A stretch of 34,427 nt of DNA from Candidatus Bathyarchaeota archaeon (GCA_030017755.1 JASEJA010000006.1:1-34427); one strand, 5' to 3'. Numbered from the stretch's first letter, positions 16,993-25,988 are shown. The notes: a model not told the origin generated them from the letters alone. Translations and numbers: made by a program.

Positions 16993-17114
16993 AATTTATT
17001 TAAGGCAGTATGCGTTTTCTGTGGATAATATAGCGTGGCATATGCATAGTTTTATTAAAACTGAAACACCTACAATACGGGACATAACCACCCACATTCA
17101 CGAGGGGGAAAATC

Positions 17115-18626
17115 ATGGTTAAGCTTAGAGAACAAGAACACAAAGTGCTTTTGAGCCTAAAGAAGTTTGATGGAAGGGCTTCCATAGAACAAATAATTGC
17201 TGAAAGCGGACTTTCTGATGCGGCTGTAATGCGTGCAGCTTTGGCATTACAAGAAAGGAAACTTTTGAAAATTCATGAAGAGAAACAAATAATAGTTAAG
17301 CTTAATGAAGAAGGAAAATTTCACGCCAAAAATGGTTTACCAGAAAGACGCCTAATAAACGCCTTAGAAGAACTTGGCAAAAAGGCTCCAATCGAAAAAG
17401 TGGTTGAAAAAGCAAGTTTAGAGAAGCATTTCACACCCATAGCCTTAGGTTGGATTCAGAAAAAACATTGGGCGATACTTGACACAAAAACGAATGCGTT
17501 GCAGATGCTGGAAAAACCAAAAGAGGAAGATGACGAAAGGCTTTTGAAGCTTCTAAGCCTAAAGGGACAAGAAACAATTGGAAATTTAAGCCCAGAACTT
17601 CAAAAAGCCGTTCAAATCTTGAAAAGGCGAAAACTTCTGGAAACAGAAGAAAAAGCGAAAAGAATTATAGCTTTGGAAGAGGTTGGATGGAAAACGATAA
17701 AGAAAGGAGTAAAAGTTGCCGCGGAAGTAACCCAACTCACGCCAGAACTCATCATCAGCGGAAAATGGCGAAAAATAAAACTTCAAAAATACAACATAGA
17801 AGCCCCAGTGGCAAAAACATGGCCTGGCAAAAAACATCCTTATCTGCAATTTTTAGACGAAGTTGAAGAAAAACTTGTCACTTTGGGATTTAAAGAAATG
17901 ACAGGCCCAACCGTGGAAACATCCTTCTTCAACTTTGACGCCTTATATACACCGCAAGACCATCCAGCCCGGGAAATTTTCGGCGTATACTTTGTGAAGT
18001 CGCCAAAATATGGTCACATAAATGCTAGTAGGCATGTTTTAGAAAATGTTAAGGAAACCCATGAAAATGGGTGGAAAACTGGTTCAAGAGGATGGAGATA
18101 CCGCTACTCTTTAAAGGAGTCTGGGCGCCTAATCTTGCGGGGTCATGGAACATGCCTCAGCGCCAGAACACTCTTAAGTAAGGATTTGGAGATTCCTGGG
18201 CGCTATTTCTCAATTGTGCGCTGTTATAGACCAGAGGTTGTGGATAAGACGCATCTTACAGAATTCAATCAGGTGGAGGGCATAATTGTGGATAAAGATT
18301 TAACGCTCAGAGACCTCTTGGGAGTTTTGGAGAAATTCGCCATAGAAATCGCGGGGGCTGACGAAGTCAAATTTAGACCTGATTATTTCCCCTTCACAGA
18401 GCCAAGCGTGGAATTGAGCGCCTACAAGAAAGGTTATGGGTGGATTGAGTTTGGGGGTTCTGGCATTTTTAGACCAGAAGTTACTTTGCCATTAGGCATA
18501 GAAGTGCCAGTAATCGCTTGGGGCTTGGGCATTGACCGTTTGTTCATGATGAAAGCTGGGATAGATGACATTCGCCAGATTTTTACTTATGATTTGGATT
18601 GGATAAGGAGAAAACAGGTGGTTTAG
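17115..18626 (+). CDS. pheS: Phenylalanyl-tRNA synthetase alpha subunit
   Basis: This is the catalytic subunit of heterotetrameric PheRS. The first 230 or so residues are winged-helix-like segments (REQEHKVLLSLKKFDGRASI and repeats), typical of archaeal/eukaryotic alpha subunits. The class II core includes GPTVETSFFNFDALYTPQDH (about 260-280), a motif 2-like RCYRPEVVDKTHLTEFNQ (about 372-389), the phenylalanine pocket FRPDYFPFTEPSVE, and motif 3 GLGIDRLFMM near the end. It is 503 residues. ATG start with GAGGGGG upstream. pheT begins two bases after its stop. Confidence 0.95.
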   Translation: MVKLREQEHKVLLSLKKFDGRASIEQIIAESGLSDAAVMRAALALQERKLLKIHEEKQIIVKLNEEGKFHAKNGLPERRLINALEELGKKAPIEKVVEKASLEKHFTPIALGWIQKKHWAILDTKTNALQMLEKPKEEDDERLLKLLSLKGQETIGNLSPELQKAVQILKRRKLLETEEKAKRIIALEEVGWKTIKKGVKVAAEVTQLTPELIISGKWRKIKLQKYNIEAPVAKTWPGKKHPYLQFLDEVEEKLVTLGFKEMTGPTVETSFFNFDALYTPQDHPAREIFGVYFVKSPKYGHINASRHVLENVKETHENGWKTGSRGWRYRYSLKESGRLILRGHGTCLSARTLLSKDLEIPGRYFSIVRCYRPEVVDKTHLTEFNQVEGIIVDKDLTLRDLLGVLEKFAIEIAGADEVKFRPDYFPFTEPSVELSAYKKGYGWIEFGGSGIFRPEVTLPLGIEVPVIAWGLGIDRLFMMKAGIDDIRQIFTYDLDWIRRKQVV

Positions 18627-18627
18627 A

Positions 18628-20316
18628 ATGCCAACAATAGATGTTGATTATATGGATTTTGAAAGAATGCTTGGCATAGAACTGCATAGGGATGTGGAAA
18701 GACTTAATGAAATCTTAGCCTACGTGAAGGGCGAAGTGAAACTTTTCGATGAAAAAGAAGGCGTAATAAGCATTGAAATTAAGGATACGAATCGCCCAGA
18801 CCTATGGAACATTGAAGGCTTAACCCGCACCCTGCGAGGCTTTTTGGGAGTAGAAGAAGGAGTGAAGGCGTATACGGTGAACAAACCAATAGTTGAGGTT
18901 CACGTAGACCCAAAACTTAAGGATATTAGACCATTCATAGGCTGCTCAATAGTTAAAAACGTTAAACTAACAGACACAATAATTCGCGGGCTCATGCACT
19001 TGCAAGACAAACTAGACAAGACTTATGGAAGGAATAGGCAACGCACATCTATTGGATTGTATGATTTCAGCTTGATAACGCCGCCGCTTTATTATGGAGT
19101 TGCCAAGCCAACAGAAGTTAGCTTTGTCCCCCTTGGGTTTGAGGAAAAAATGAATTTGAAGGAAATTTTGGAGCACCATCCAAAGGGTATAGAATATGGG
19201 TATATAGTGAAAAAGCATTCAGTTTATCCCATACTCCAAGACTCAAAAAGGAAAGTATTATCCTTCCCGCCCATAATAAACTCAAACGATTTGGGAAGAG
19301 TAACAGAGGAAACTCAGCATGTGCTCGTCGAAGTCACTGGGCCAATGCATGAAACCGTCCTTAACACTTTGAAAATTGTCACTTTATCCCTTATTGACCG
19401 TGGAGGAAAAGCCTACTCAGCAACAATTCACTATCCACATGAAAACATGAAAGTTGTTACGCCTAACCTTGACATGTGGCTTATGGATTTGGATATTGAA
19501 TATGTGAATAAAGTTTTGGGTTTGCAGTTAACGGCTAAACAAATAGCCCAGCTTCTTGCAAAAGCACGATTTGGCGTCGAAAAGCTTGAAAGCCATAAGG
19601 TAAGCGTGCAAATTCCATGTTACAGAATCGATGTGATGCATCCAATAGATTTGGTGGAAGACATAGCAATAGCCTACGGATACAATAGAATCAAGCCTTT
19701 ATGGCGCAAACTCCCAACAACAGGCGGCGCAAATCCAAAACAAGGCTTATTGAATATTGCACGAGAGTTGATGATTGGCTTAGGTTTCCAAGAAGTCCTA
19801 ACCTACACCATGACAAATCCAGAAAACCTATTCACAAAAATGAACTGCAAGAAAACGCGGATAGTGGAAGTTGCAAACCCAAAGGTTCAAACCTTCACAT
19901 GCCTAAGAAACTGGCTTCTTCCAAGCCTCATGGAATTTTTAAGCAACAACCTCCACGTGGAATATCCACAGAAAATCTTCGAGTTGGGCATGGTTACGCT
20001 TTTGGACGAGAAAAGGGAAACAAAAACAAGGGATGAGGAAAGGCTGGCAGCGGTTATTTCCCATGCAAACTCTAGTTTCAGCGAAATAAAATCAGCTTTA
20101 GATGCTTTCCTCACCAATTTTGGTTTTGAGTGGCAAACAAGAGAGACAAAACATCCAAGCTTCATAAATGGGCGGGTTGGCGCAATAATAGTGAATGGTA
20201 AAAACATTGGAGTCTTAGGCGAGATTCACCCAAAAGTTTTGGAAGCATGGAAACTTGAAAACCCAATAGCAGCCTTCGAAATAAACATGAAAACAATAAT
20301 TCAAAGAAAAACTTAG
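18628..20316 (+). CDS. pheT: Phenylalanyl-tRNA synthetase beta subunit
   Basis: This is the partner subunit of pheS, carrying the B3/4 editing-type and B5 domains. At 562 residues it is the short archaeal/eukaryotic form, without the bacterial EMAP-like and anticodon-binding extensions. Supporting segments are KDTNRPDLWNIEGLTRTLRG (N-terminal), RNRQRTSIGLYDF, the B5 segment with VQIPCYRIDVMHPIDLVEDIAI (about 330-350), and GFQEVLTYTMTNP in the catalytic-like domain. It follows pheS by one base and must be co-translated. Confidence 0.95.
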   Translation: MPTIDVDYMDFERMLGIELHRDVERLNEILAYVKGEVKLFDEKEGVISIEIKDTNRPDLWNIEGLTRTLRGFLGVEEGVKAYTVNKPIVEVHVDPKLKDIRPFIGCSIVKNVKLTDTIIRGLMHLQDKLDKTYGRNRQRTSIGLYDFSLITPPLYYGVAKPTEVSFVPLGFEEKMNLKEILEHHPKGIEYGYIVKKHSVYPILQDSKRKVLSFPPIINSNDLGRVTEETQHVLVEVTGPMHETVLNTLKIVTLSLIDRGGKAYSATIHYPHENMKVVTPNLDMWLMDLDIEYVNKVLGLQLTAKQIAQLLAKARFGVEKLESHKVSVQIPCYRIDVMHPIDLVEDIAIAYGYNRIKPLWRKLPTTGGANPKQGLLNIARELMIGLGFQEVLTYTMTNPENLFTKMNCKKTRIVEVANPKVQTFTCLRNWLLPSLMEFLSNNLHVEYPQKIFELGMVTLLDEKRETKTRDEERLAAVISHANSSFSEIKSALDAFLTNFGFEWQTRETKHPSFINGRVGAIIVNGKNIGVLGEIHPKVLEAWKLENPIAAFEINMKTIIQRKT

Positions 20317-20451
20317 AATGGATATCCAATTTAACAGTCCAAACCACTATACAAAATTGACGTTAACAAAAACCTATAGAGGGGGAGAATGTAGAGAAAA
20401 TAAAACTGAAAAAGTCCAAATTCTCTGTAAACAGCAACATTTAATTTACCG

Positions 20452-20461
20452 AAAAATAAAC
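20452..20461 (+). promoter_or_regulatory. Possible TATA box for the structured RNA
   Basis: AAAAATAAAC lies 20-28 bases before the first paired base of the structured RNA at 20480. A second A/T-rich element, CATTTAATTT, lies about 15 bases earlier. The stretch 20317-20450 between pheT and this site shows no gene. Confidence 0.4.
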
Positions 20462-20479
20462 CCAATAATTGGCAATGAC

Positions 20480-20680
20480 CTGTAGAGCCCTCAATCCCAC
20501 CGGCAAATTCATGCAGACGGACCCAACAGAGGCGAAAAGCCATTGAAGGCGGGTTTACCCAAGCATGAGACACGGTGGGCGCGGGCGCAAAATCCCACAC
20601 TGGAGAGAGCTTAACCAAGAGGAGCGCAAGGCTCTACAGTGAAGTTAAGTGATAGGTTGGGTGGGAAACAAACGCCCGCG
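20480..20680 (+). ncRNA. Unidentified, highly structured RNA upstream of tyrS
   Basis: No reading frame fits here, but complementarity is extensive. The 5' domain has nested CCCACCG (20496-20502)/CGGTGGG (20573-20579) and TCATGC (20509-20514)/GCATGA (20563-20568), enclosing a GGC-GAAAA-GCC hairpin and GGG-TTTA-CCC. The 3' domain has CGCGGGCG (20580-20587)/CGCCCGCG (20673-20680), TCCCAC/GTGGGA, and CTTAAC/GTTAAG, capped by GAGC-GCAAG-GCTC. A perfect 10-bp pairing CTGTAGAGCC (20480-20489)/GGCTCTACAG (20630-20639) links the 5' end to the 3' domain apex, giving a pseudoknot or an alternative fold. It lacks the SRP and RNase P signatures. The strand could also be minus; plus is preferred from the promoter and neighbours. 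Confidence 0.7.
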
Positions 20681-20685
20681 AAACA

Positions 20686-20695
20686 ACTTTTAAGT
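20686..20695 (+). promoter_or_regulatory. TATA box for tyrS
   Basis: ACTTTTAAGT lies about 37-46 bases before the tyrS TTG, which suggests that tyrS has its own promoter and that the structured RNA upstream is a separate transcript rather than a leader. Confidence 0.5.
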
Positions 20696-20731
20696 TTCAC
20701 TTTGCATAAAATGTAGAAGGCTTGATAAGGC

Positions 20732-21808
20732 TTGGATATAGAAACAAAAATTGATCTAATCAAGAAACCGCCCACAGAAGAAATCCTTGTCGAAGAAGAG
20801 TTAAGGGAGCTTTTGGAAACAAACGAGCATCCGGGACATTACATAGGCTTTGAGATTTCAGGCTTGCTCCATCTGGGAAACCTTGTCATTTCAGGCTTTA
20901 AGATAAACGATTTCCTAAAAGCTGGAATAAAATGTCAAGCCTATCTTGCAGATTGGCACAGCTTCATCAATGACAAGTTCGGTGGAGACTGGGACAAGAT
21001 TTTGAAAGCGGCGAAATATTATGAGAAAGCCTTCAAATTTTTCTGTCCAGGAGTGAAGACCGTTTTAGGTTCAGAATTATACAGCAAAAATCTTGAGTAT
21101 TGGAGGGACGTCATCAAATTCTCCAAGCACATGACGATTGCGCGAAGCCTAAGATGCATGACAATAATGGGAAGAAGCGAATCGGAAAAACTTGACCTAT
21201 CCCAATACTTCTATCCACCAATGCAGGCAGTTGACATAAAAGAAATAGGCGCAGACATCCCCCATGGCGGAATGGACCAAAGAAAAGCCCATGTCTTAGC
21301 AAGAGAAATCTTCCCAAAAATGGGATGGAAAAAACCCGTGGCAGTTCACCACCACCTCCTAATGGGAATAGCAAAACCAATAGAGCTAAAATCAAAGGAC
21401 AAACTGGAACAGGTCATAGCAAGCAAAATGAGCAAGTCAAAACCTTGGACAGCAATATTCATCCACGACACAGAAGAACAGATAAGGGCAAAACTGCAAA
21501 AGGCATGGTGCCCAGAAAAACAAACAGAGTCAAACCCAATTCTGGAAATAGTTAAATACATAATATTCCATGAAACAGAAGCCTTCCAAATAGAGAGACC
21601 AGCAAAATTCGGCGGCACCATACAATTCGAAAACTACGAAGAACTGGAAAAGGCATACAGAAACGGCGAAGTGCACCCCCAAGACCTCAAAAATGCTGTG
21701 GCAAAAGAAATAGCAAAAATCCTAAAACCAATCAGAAAATACTTCGAAACAGACAAAGAAGCAAAAGAATGCCTAAACGTTGTGAAAAAAGCTGAAATAA
21801 CAAGGTAA
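20732..21808 (+). CDS. tyrS: Tyrosyl-tRNA synthetase
   Basis: This class I synthetase charges tRNA-Tyr. It has GFEISGLLHLGN (HIGH-type site, 39-50), the tyrosine-pocket region QYFYPPMQAVDIKEIGADIPHGGMDQRK cut across residues 158-185, and KMSKS at 232-236. At 358 residues without an S4 domain it is the archaeal/eukaryotic type. The start is TTG. The next gene (Toprim protein) begins six bases after its stop, so tyrS heads an operon that may continue to dnaG. Confidence 0.95.
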   Translation: MDIETKIDLIKKPPTEEILVEEELRELLETNEHPGHYIGFEISGLLHLGNLVISGFKINDFLKAGIKCQAYLADWHSFINDKFGGDWDKILKAAKYYEKAFKFFCPGVKTVLGSELYSKNLEYWRDVIKFSKHMTIARSLRCMTIMGRSESEKLDLSQYFYPPMQAVDIKEIGADIPHGGMDQRKAHVLAREIFPKMGWKKPVAVHHHLLMGIAKPIELKSKDKLEQVIASKMSKSKPWTAIFIHDTEEQIRAKLQKAWCPEKQTESNPILEIVKYIIFHETEAFQIERPAKFGGTIQFENYEELEKAYRNGEVHPQDLKNAVAKEIAKILKPIRKYFETDKEAKECLNVVKKAEITR

Positions 21809-21813
21809 AAATC

Positions 21814-22230
21814 TTGTTAGCCCACCTTAAAGAGAAAGAGGAAAAAATTCTGCAAATTCTGGAACAATTAGCCGAAGAAAACCAAAAGGGAACACCAATA
21901 ATCGTAGAAGGGAAAAAGGACATAGGAGCGTTAAAAGCGCTTAATGTAAAAGGCAAAATAATATCAGCAAAAACAGGCGGAAAAAACCTCCTGGACATCA
22001 TTTCAGAACTGGAAAAAACCCAAACACAAAAAGCCATATTATTATTGGATTTTGACAGAAGAGGAAAAGAATTAACAAAAAACTTGGAAAAACATCTGGA
22101 AAGGATAGGAGTAAGGGTTAATCTAAAATTTTGGCGGAAACTTTTAGGGCTTGTGGGCAAAGAGTTGAAAGACGTTGAGGGTTTAGCCACATACATAGAA
22201 ACCTTAAAGAAGAAGATTTGTAATTCATAA
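21814..22230 (+). CDS. Small Toprim-domain protein
   Basis: The 138-residue protein has an N-terminal charged helix and then a single Toprim fold: PIIVEGKKDIGALKAL (catalytic-type Glu, about 34) and AILLLDFDRRGKEL (D-x-D, about 75-77). Small stand-alone archaeal Toprim proteins (UPF0292-like) are related to primase and RNase M5-type enzymes, but their activity is not established. The start is TTG. It lies between tyrS and dnaG, another Toprim protein, which supports a role in nucleic-acid metabolism. Confidence 0.85.
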   Translation: MLAHLKEKEEKILQILEQLAEENQKGTPIIVEGKKDIGALKALNVKGKIISAKTGGKNLLDIISELEKTQTQKAILLLDFDRRGKELTKNLEKHLERIGVRVNLKFWRKLLGLVGKELKDVEGLATYIETLKKKICNS

Positions 22231-22266
22231 AAGTAATAAAGAGCCCAAGTTAATAATCTCGTAGAT

Positions 22267-22287
22267 TGAGAGTTGCGATCACTCTCA
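22267..22287 (+). promoter_or_regulatory. Inverted repeat before dnaG
   Basis: TGAGAGT and ACTCTCA form a perfect 7-bp inverted repeat around TGCGATC, immediately before the GTG used as the dnaG start. It could be a protein-binding site or a hairpin at the mRNA 5' end. Confidence 0.4.
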
Positions 22288-22291
22288 TCAT

Positions 22292-23491
22292 GTGATTAAA
22301 ACTAACCCTTTAAACCATATCAATTGGAGGTGGACGCTTACGGGTTCATCACAAACGTTTGCCATAAAGTATGTTATACAGGCAAAATTCGAAATAGAAG
22401 GTGTAGTTGAAAAATCAGACGTTATAGGAGCAGTTTTCGGACAAACAGAAGGCCTCTTCGGACCAGAACTAGACTTAAGGGAACTACAGAAGTCAGGCAG
22501 AATTGGAAGGATAGAAATTGAATTACACTCTAAAAATGACAGAACAACAGGCACGATAATAATCCCCACAAGCCTCGACAGAGTCTCCACAGCTCTAATT
22601 GCAGCAAGCATAGAAAGCATAAACCGCGTTGGACCATGCGCATCAAAAATAACCCTAGAAAAAATCGAAGACGTAAGAGAAGCCAGAAGAAAAGTGATAA
22701 TTGACAGAGCAAAGGAGATTCTCCACAAATGGACCATTGAAACCATGCCTTCGGTGGATGAAGTCTTCAAGGAAGTTGCAGAAACGCTGAAAACAGTTAA
22801 AGTTGAAAAATACGGCTCCGAAGAGTTGTCTGCAGGACCAGAAGTCGACAGCTCTAAGGAAATAATCATTGTTGAAGGAAGGGCAGATGTGGTAAATCTG
22901 ATGCGCTGTGGAATACTTAATGTTATAGCCCTTGAAGGAGCAAAGGTTCCAGAAATAATAAAAAGATTATCAAAAGAAAAAGAAGCTACCGCTCTTCTTG
23001 ACGGAGACAGAGGAGGAGACCTAATCCTAAAAGAGCTAATGCAGGTAACAAACATAAAATATGTCGCCAGAGCCCCAAGAGGAAAAGAGGTTGAAGAGTT
23101 AAATTGTAAGGAAATATTTGAAGCATTAGAGGCGAAGGTTCCAATAGAAGAATTGCTTAAGCCACCACGAAGAGAAAAACACAAAATAGAGGTACCAAAA
23201 GAAATTGCCCAACTAACGAAAGGCTTGGAAGGAACATTAGAGGCTATTCTCTTAAATGATAAGTTGGAGCAGATAGAGCGGTTGCCAGTAAGCCAACTGG
23301 CAGAAAAACTTCAGCAAACAGAAGGCGTAAACACAGTCGTATTCGATGGAGTCATAACCCAAAGAATCGTTGATGTGGCAAGCGAGAAAAACATAAAAAA
23401 CATTATTGCCTCACGCATATCAGACGCTGTTAAGCCACCATTAAACGTCCAACTAATAACATTCTCAGATATTGAAACATCAAAGGAATAA
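22292..23491 (+). CDS. dnaG: Archaeal DnaG primase-like protein
   Basis: Archaeal DnaG has primase activity in vitro and associates with the RNA exosome. The protein has the archaeal N-terminal YVIQAKFEIEGVVEKSDVIGAVFGQTEGLF (conserved segment cut here for reference to about 27-56), a central helical region, and a Toprim domain with IIIVEGRADVVNLMRCG (Glu, about 195) and ATALLDGDRGGDL (D-x-D, about 233). It is 399 residues. The start is uncertain: GTG at 22292 gives an atypical leading segment, while a strong GGAGGTG at 22326-22332 has no in-frame ATG, GTG or TTG behind it. Confidence 0.92.
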   Translation: MIKTNPLNHINWRWTLTGSSQTFAIKYVIQAKFEIEGVVEKSDVIGAVFGQTEGLFGPELDLRELQKSGRIGRIEIELHSKNDRTTGTIIIPTSLDRVSTALIAASIESINRVGPCASKITLEKIEDVREARRKVIIDRAKEILHKWTIETMPSVDEVFKEVAETLKTVKVEKYGSEELSAGPEVDSSKEIIIVEGRADVVNLMRCGILNVIALEGAKVPEIIKRLSKEKEATALLDGDRGGDLILKELMQVTNIKYVARAPRGKEVEELNCKEIFEALEAKVPIEELLKPPRREKHKIEVPKEIAQLTKGLEGTLEAILLNDKLEQIERLPVSQLAEKLQQTEGVNTVVFDGVITQRIVDVASEKNIKNIIASRISDAVKPPLNVQLITFSDIETSKE

Positions 23492-23498
23492 AAGAAAG

Positions 23499-25886
23499 TT
23501 AAGCTCCAAAAAAGTCTGTTAGCTTCCTAGTTTCTTTTTCTTCCACTTTTGAACCAAGTAGTTCTTCTTCTGTTATGCCGAAACTTTCGAGAACTCTGGC
23601 TGCCGCGGGGGCAATCTGCTTTGACACGTAATATTCCATGTCCACATCGTCATAAGAAGCAAACATGTATGGCTTAACCCTCTCGTATAGGCGTCCAGTG
23701 CCAACAACCACAACATAGCCTATTTTGTCGCCAACAGAAAGCTTCCAGCCCTTCTCCATCAACATTTTTGCAGCTTCCACATGGGAAGCCTTAACCTCAT
23801 ATTCCTCTGGAGCCTTTGTCAAGGTCTTCCATATTATTAGGTCTCGATATGGAATGCGCTTCTGCCTCAGCTCATAAATAGTTTCTTGCACGTATTTTGC
23901 AGCCTTTTTTGGAGACTGCTCCTTCAAAACTATTTCTAAAACCCGCTCCTGCACTTTTTTGGCTATAGACGCCCAATCTCCACGAATAACCTCCAAACCG
24001 ACAATGTCAAGCTGTCCATCTGGCAAGAGACCTGCATAACGCTTTTTGGCTTCTGTAAAGAAAATGCGCATATAAACCTTGTCTGGCTTAACCTCTAAGC
24101 CTAACTTTTCTTCAATTTCCTTTGACAATTTGTCAATTTTTTCAGGCTCATGTTTTATGAAAATGCTGTCAGTATCGCCATAAACAACCTTTAACCCAGC
24201 ATTTTCAGCCATTTTAATAGCGTTCAAAATTGTGTGTCTTCCCCAGGCTGTGGCTGCTTCCGCCACGGGTTTTATGTACCATCTTGCACCGATCCAACCA
24301 GCATAACCATAAGAGGCGTTTGTAATGACTTTCACGGCTTTTTGACGAGCGTCTAATACGCGGTATTCAACGCTTCCAGCCGCGGTTTTCTTCATTTTTG
24401 AGCGAATTTCATCCCGCACTTTAATGAGATAAGAGAGAACTTCTTTGTAGAAGCCTACAGGCTCTTTTCGGAATCTGTGCTTAACTTCTGGGGCTTCGTA
24501 AAATCCGCTTTTTGGCGGGGGCTCTTTAGGCGATATGTATGTGTCTGGGGATAGGTTGTATGTTATCATAAGGTTTGGATACATGGATTTAAAGTCCAAA
24601 ACAGCAATGTTTTCATGCAAGCCAGGCTCTGGCTTAAGCACTATAGCGCCCACATATGGTCTGTAGGGCTGTTCGATTCTTTTCGGCACAAGTTCACTGA
24701 TTTTTTGTGCATGCTTTATTAAGAACCATTCCACTCGGAAACCAACAGCCGCCGTGCCCACATGGTCTATTGGTAAGCCTACAAGGTTTGAGAGTTGCAT
24801 AGCAAAATCTAATATGGCTTGGGCTATACCCATTATGCATCGTGTGTTTTCCATAGAAAATTTCTTTAAAGTTTCGCGTTTTGCTTTGTCGTCCCAGTAA
24901 TCGGCAAAATCCACATCTTCAATTAATGTTCGCTCCTCAATTTTCATAATACCTAAATAATCTGCCATGTTCTCCAAAGTTTTAACTTTAATTTCTGGAA
25001 ATTCATCAGCATAATCCAACAAGTCAATATTGGCTCTTCCAGTGATTGAAACATGCCCATAAACGCTTGTGTGTGGTTCCGTTCCAGCCCTATCAACATG
25101 CAGTCGCAATCTGAGCTTCTTACATCTCTCGTTTAGGTATGGCCAATCTTGTCCGTTTAAGCCAAAGCCAACAATAATGTCTGGGTCAAACTTTCGAACA
25201 TAATTCATGAACGCTTCTAAAATTGGCTTGTCATTTTTGTTTTCATCCGTAACAAACTGCGTTTCTTCGCCATTGTTTGTCGCCACAGAGATTATTATCA
25301 AGGGGTTTCTGTCCGGTTTTGGCGAACCTTCTCGGCTATAACATATTGTTGAGAAGCCCAAAATTCGCAAGGGTGGAACTTCGGTTTTTTCAATAAGATT
25401 TGGGTAGGATTTTGCAGTGTAAACTTTGTCAACTCGAACAGTTAAAGCGCTGCTTTCTTCTTCATCTGCTTCTATTTCGTGCCAACCGCAAGGCGCCACA
25501 TCGTTGTCTATTAGGTAGCGCATGGAATATCGAATATCATCTTCGAGGCATTCTTTAACGCCTTCGATTTTTCGAAAAGTTTTGGCATATTTTGGTATGA
25601 CATCTGGGTTTTTACAATAAACTTTTATGGCTTTCACGGGTTTTCCAAAAAACTTGCGTTCAACAACCTCAAGCCTCTCCACAAGAGGATAGTGCGCCTT
25701 CCCAATTTCTTTAACAACTTTTTCAGCATCTGCGCCTTCTACAATGACGATGTAAAAGTAATCAAGAAAATTTCTGTCAACCACGAGGATTCTTTTTCCA
25801 GATTCGTCTATGCCCCAAAGCCAAATTTCAGGCGTATCATTCTTTACTTCATAGTTTACGTCTAAAAGCCAAAACCTAGTTTTCAT
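23499..25886 (-). CDS. Family B DNA polymerase with degenerate exonuclease motifs
   Basis: The 795-residue protein is a full-length family B polymerase. Polymerase motifs are intact: motif A LDFKSMYPNL (D431), motif B KAVKVITNASYGYAG (about 516-530) and motif C YGDTDS (569-574). The proofreading domain is present in size but altered: the Exo I FDIE position reads FSTI (178-181), Exo II keeps only the Asp (GFGLNGQDWPYL), and Exo III YxxxD reads FSMEN (343-347). It should synthesise DNA but is unlikely to proofread. It is divergent from pelota, with about 100 bases between. There is no sign of an intein. Confidence 0.93.
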   Translation of the reverse strand: MKTRFWLLDVNYEVKNDTPEIWLWGIDESGKRILVVDRNFLDYFYIVIVEGADAEKVVKEIGKAHYPLVERLEVVERKFFGKPVKAIKVYCKNPDVIPKYAKTFRKIEGVKECLEDDIRYSMRYLIDNDVAPCGWHEIEADEEESSALTVRVDKVYTAKSYPNLIEKTEVPPLRILGFSTICYSREGSPKPDRNPLIIISVATNNGEETQFVTDENKNDKPILEAFMNYVRKFDPDIIVGFGLNGQDWPYLNERCKKLRLRLHVDRAGTEPHTSVYGHVSITGRANIDLLDYADEFPEIKVKTLENMADYLGIMKIEERTLIEDVDFADYWDDKAKRETLKKFSMENTRCIMGIAQAILDFAMQLSNLVGLPIDHVGTAAVGFRVEWFLIKHAQKISELVPKRIEQPYRPYVGAIVLKPEPGLHENIAVLDFKSMYPNLMITYNLSPDTYISPKEPPPKSGFYEAPEVKHRFRKEPVGFYKEVLSYLIKVRDEIRSKMKKTAAGSVEYRVLDARQKAVKVITNASYGYAGWIGARWYIKPVAEAATAWGRHTILNAIKMAENAGLKVVYGDTDSIFIKHEPEKIDKLSKEIEEKLGLEVKPDKVYMRIFFTEAKKRYAGLLPDGQLDIVGLEVIRGDWASIAKKVQERVLEIVLKEQSPKKAAKYVQETIYELRQKRIPYRDLIIWKTLTKAPEEYEVKASHVEAAKMLMEKGWKLSVGDKIGYVVVVGTGRLYERVKPYMFASYDDVDMEYYVSKQIAPAAARVLESFGITEEELLGSKVEEKETRKLTDFFGA

Positions 25887-25933
25887 GGCTTCTCGCCCTT
25901 TAAAATGAATAGTAGAGAAAAGTTTCTTTTAAC

Positions 25934-25944
25934 ACTTTTTAATA
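25934..25944 (+). promoter_or_regulatory. TATA-like element for pelota
   Basis: CTTTTTAATAG lies about 45-55 bases before the TTG of the pelota gene in the gap shared with the polymerase gene. Confidence 0.35.
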
Positions 25945-25988
25945 GTCACCAATGCTATTTCATACATGTGCGAAGAGGCTAAAAAGCT

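Noticed and set aside
20544-20560. GAAGGCGGGTTTACC resembles the rnpB 3' conserved region GAAGGCGGGTTAC
   Set aside because: The matching 5' conserved region (GAGGAAA...CCGCC) is missing, GGGTTTACCC is better explained as a small hairpin, and a clear rnpB exists at 30922.
20480-20680. SRP (7S) RNA as identity for the structured RNA
   Set aside because: The domain IV signature (CAGG opposite GGAAGGNAGCA) is absent on the plus strand, and the helical layout differs.
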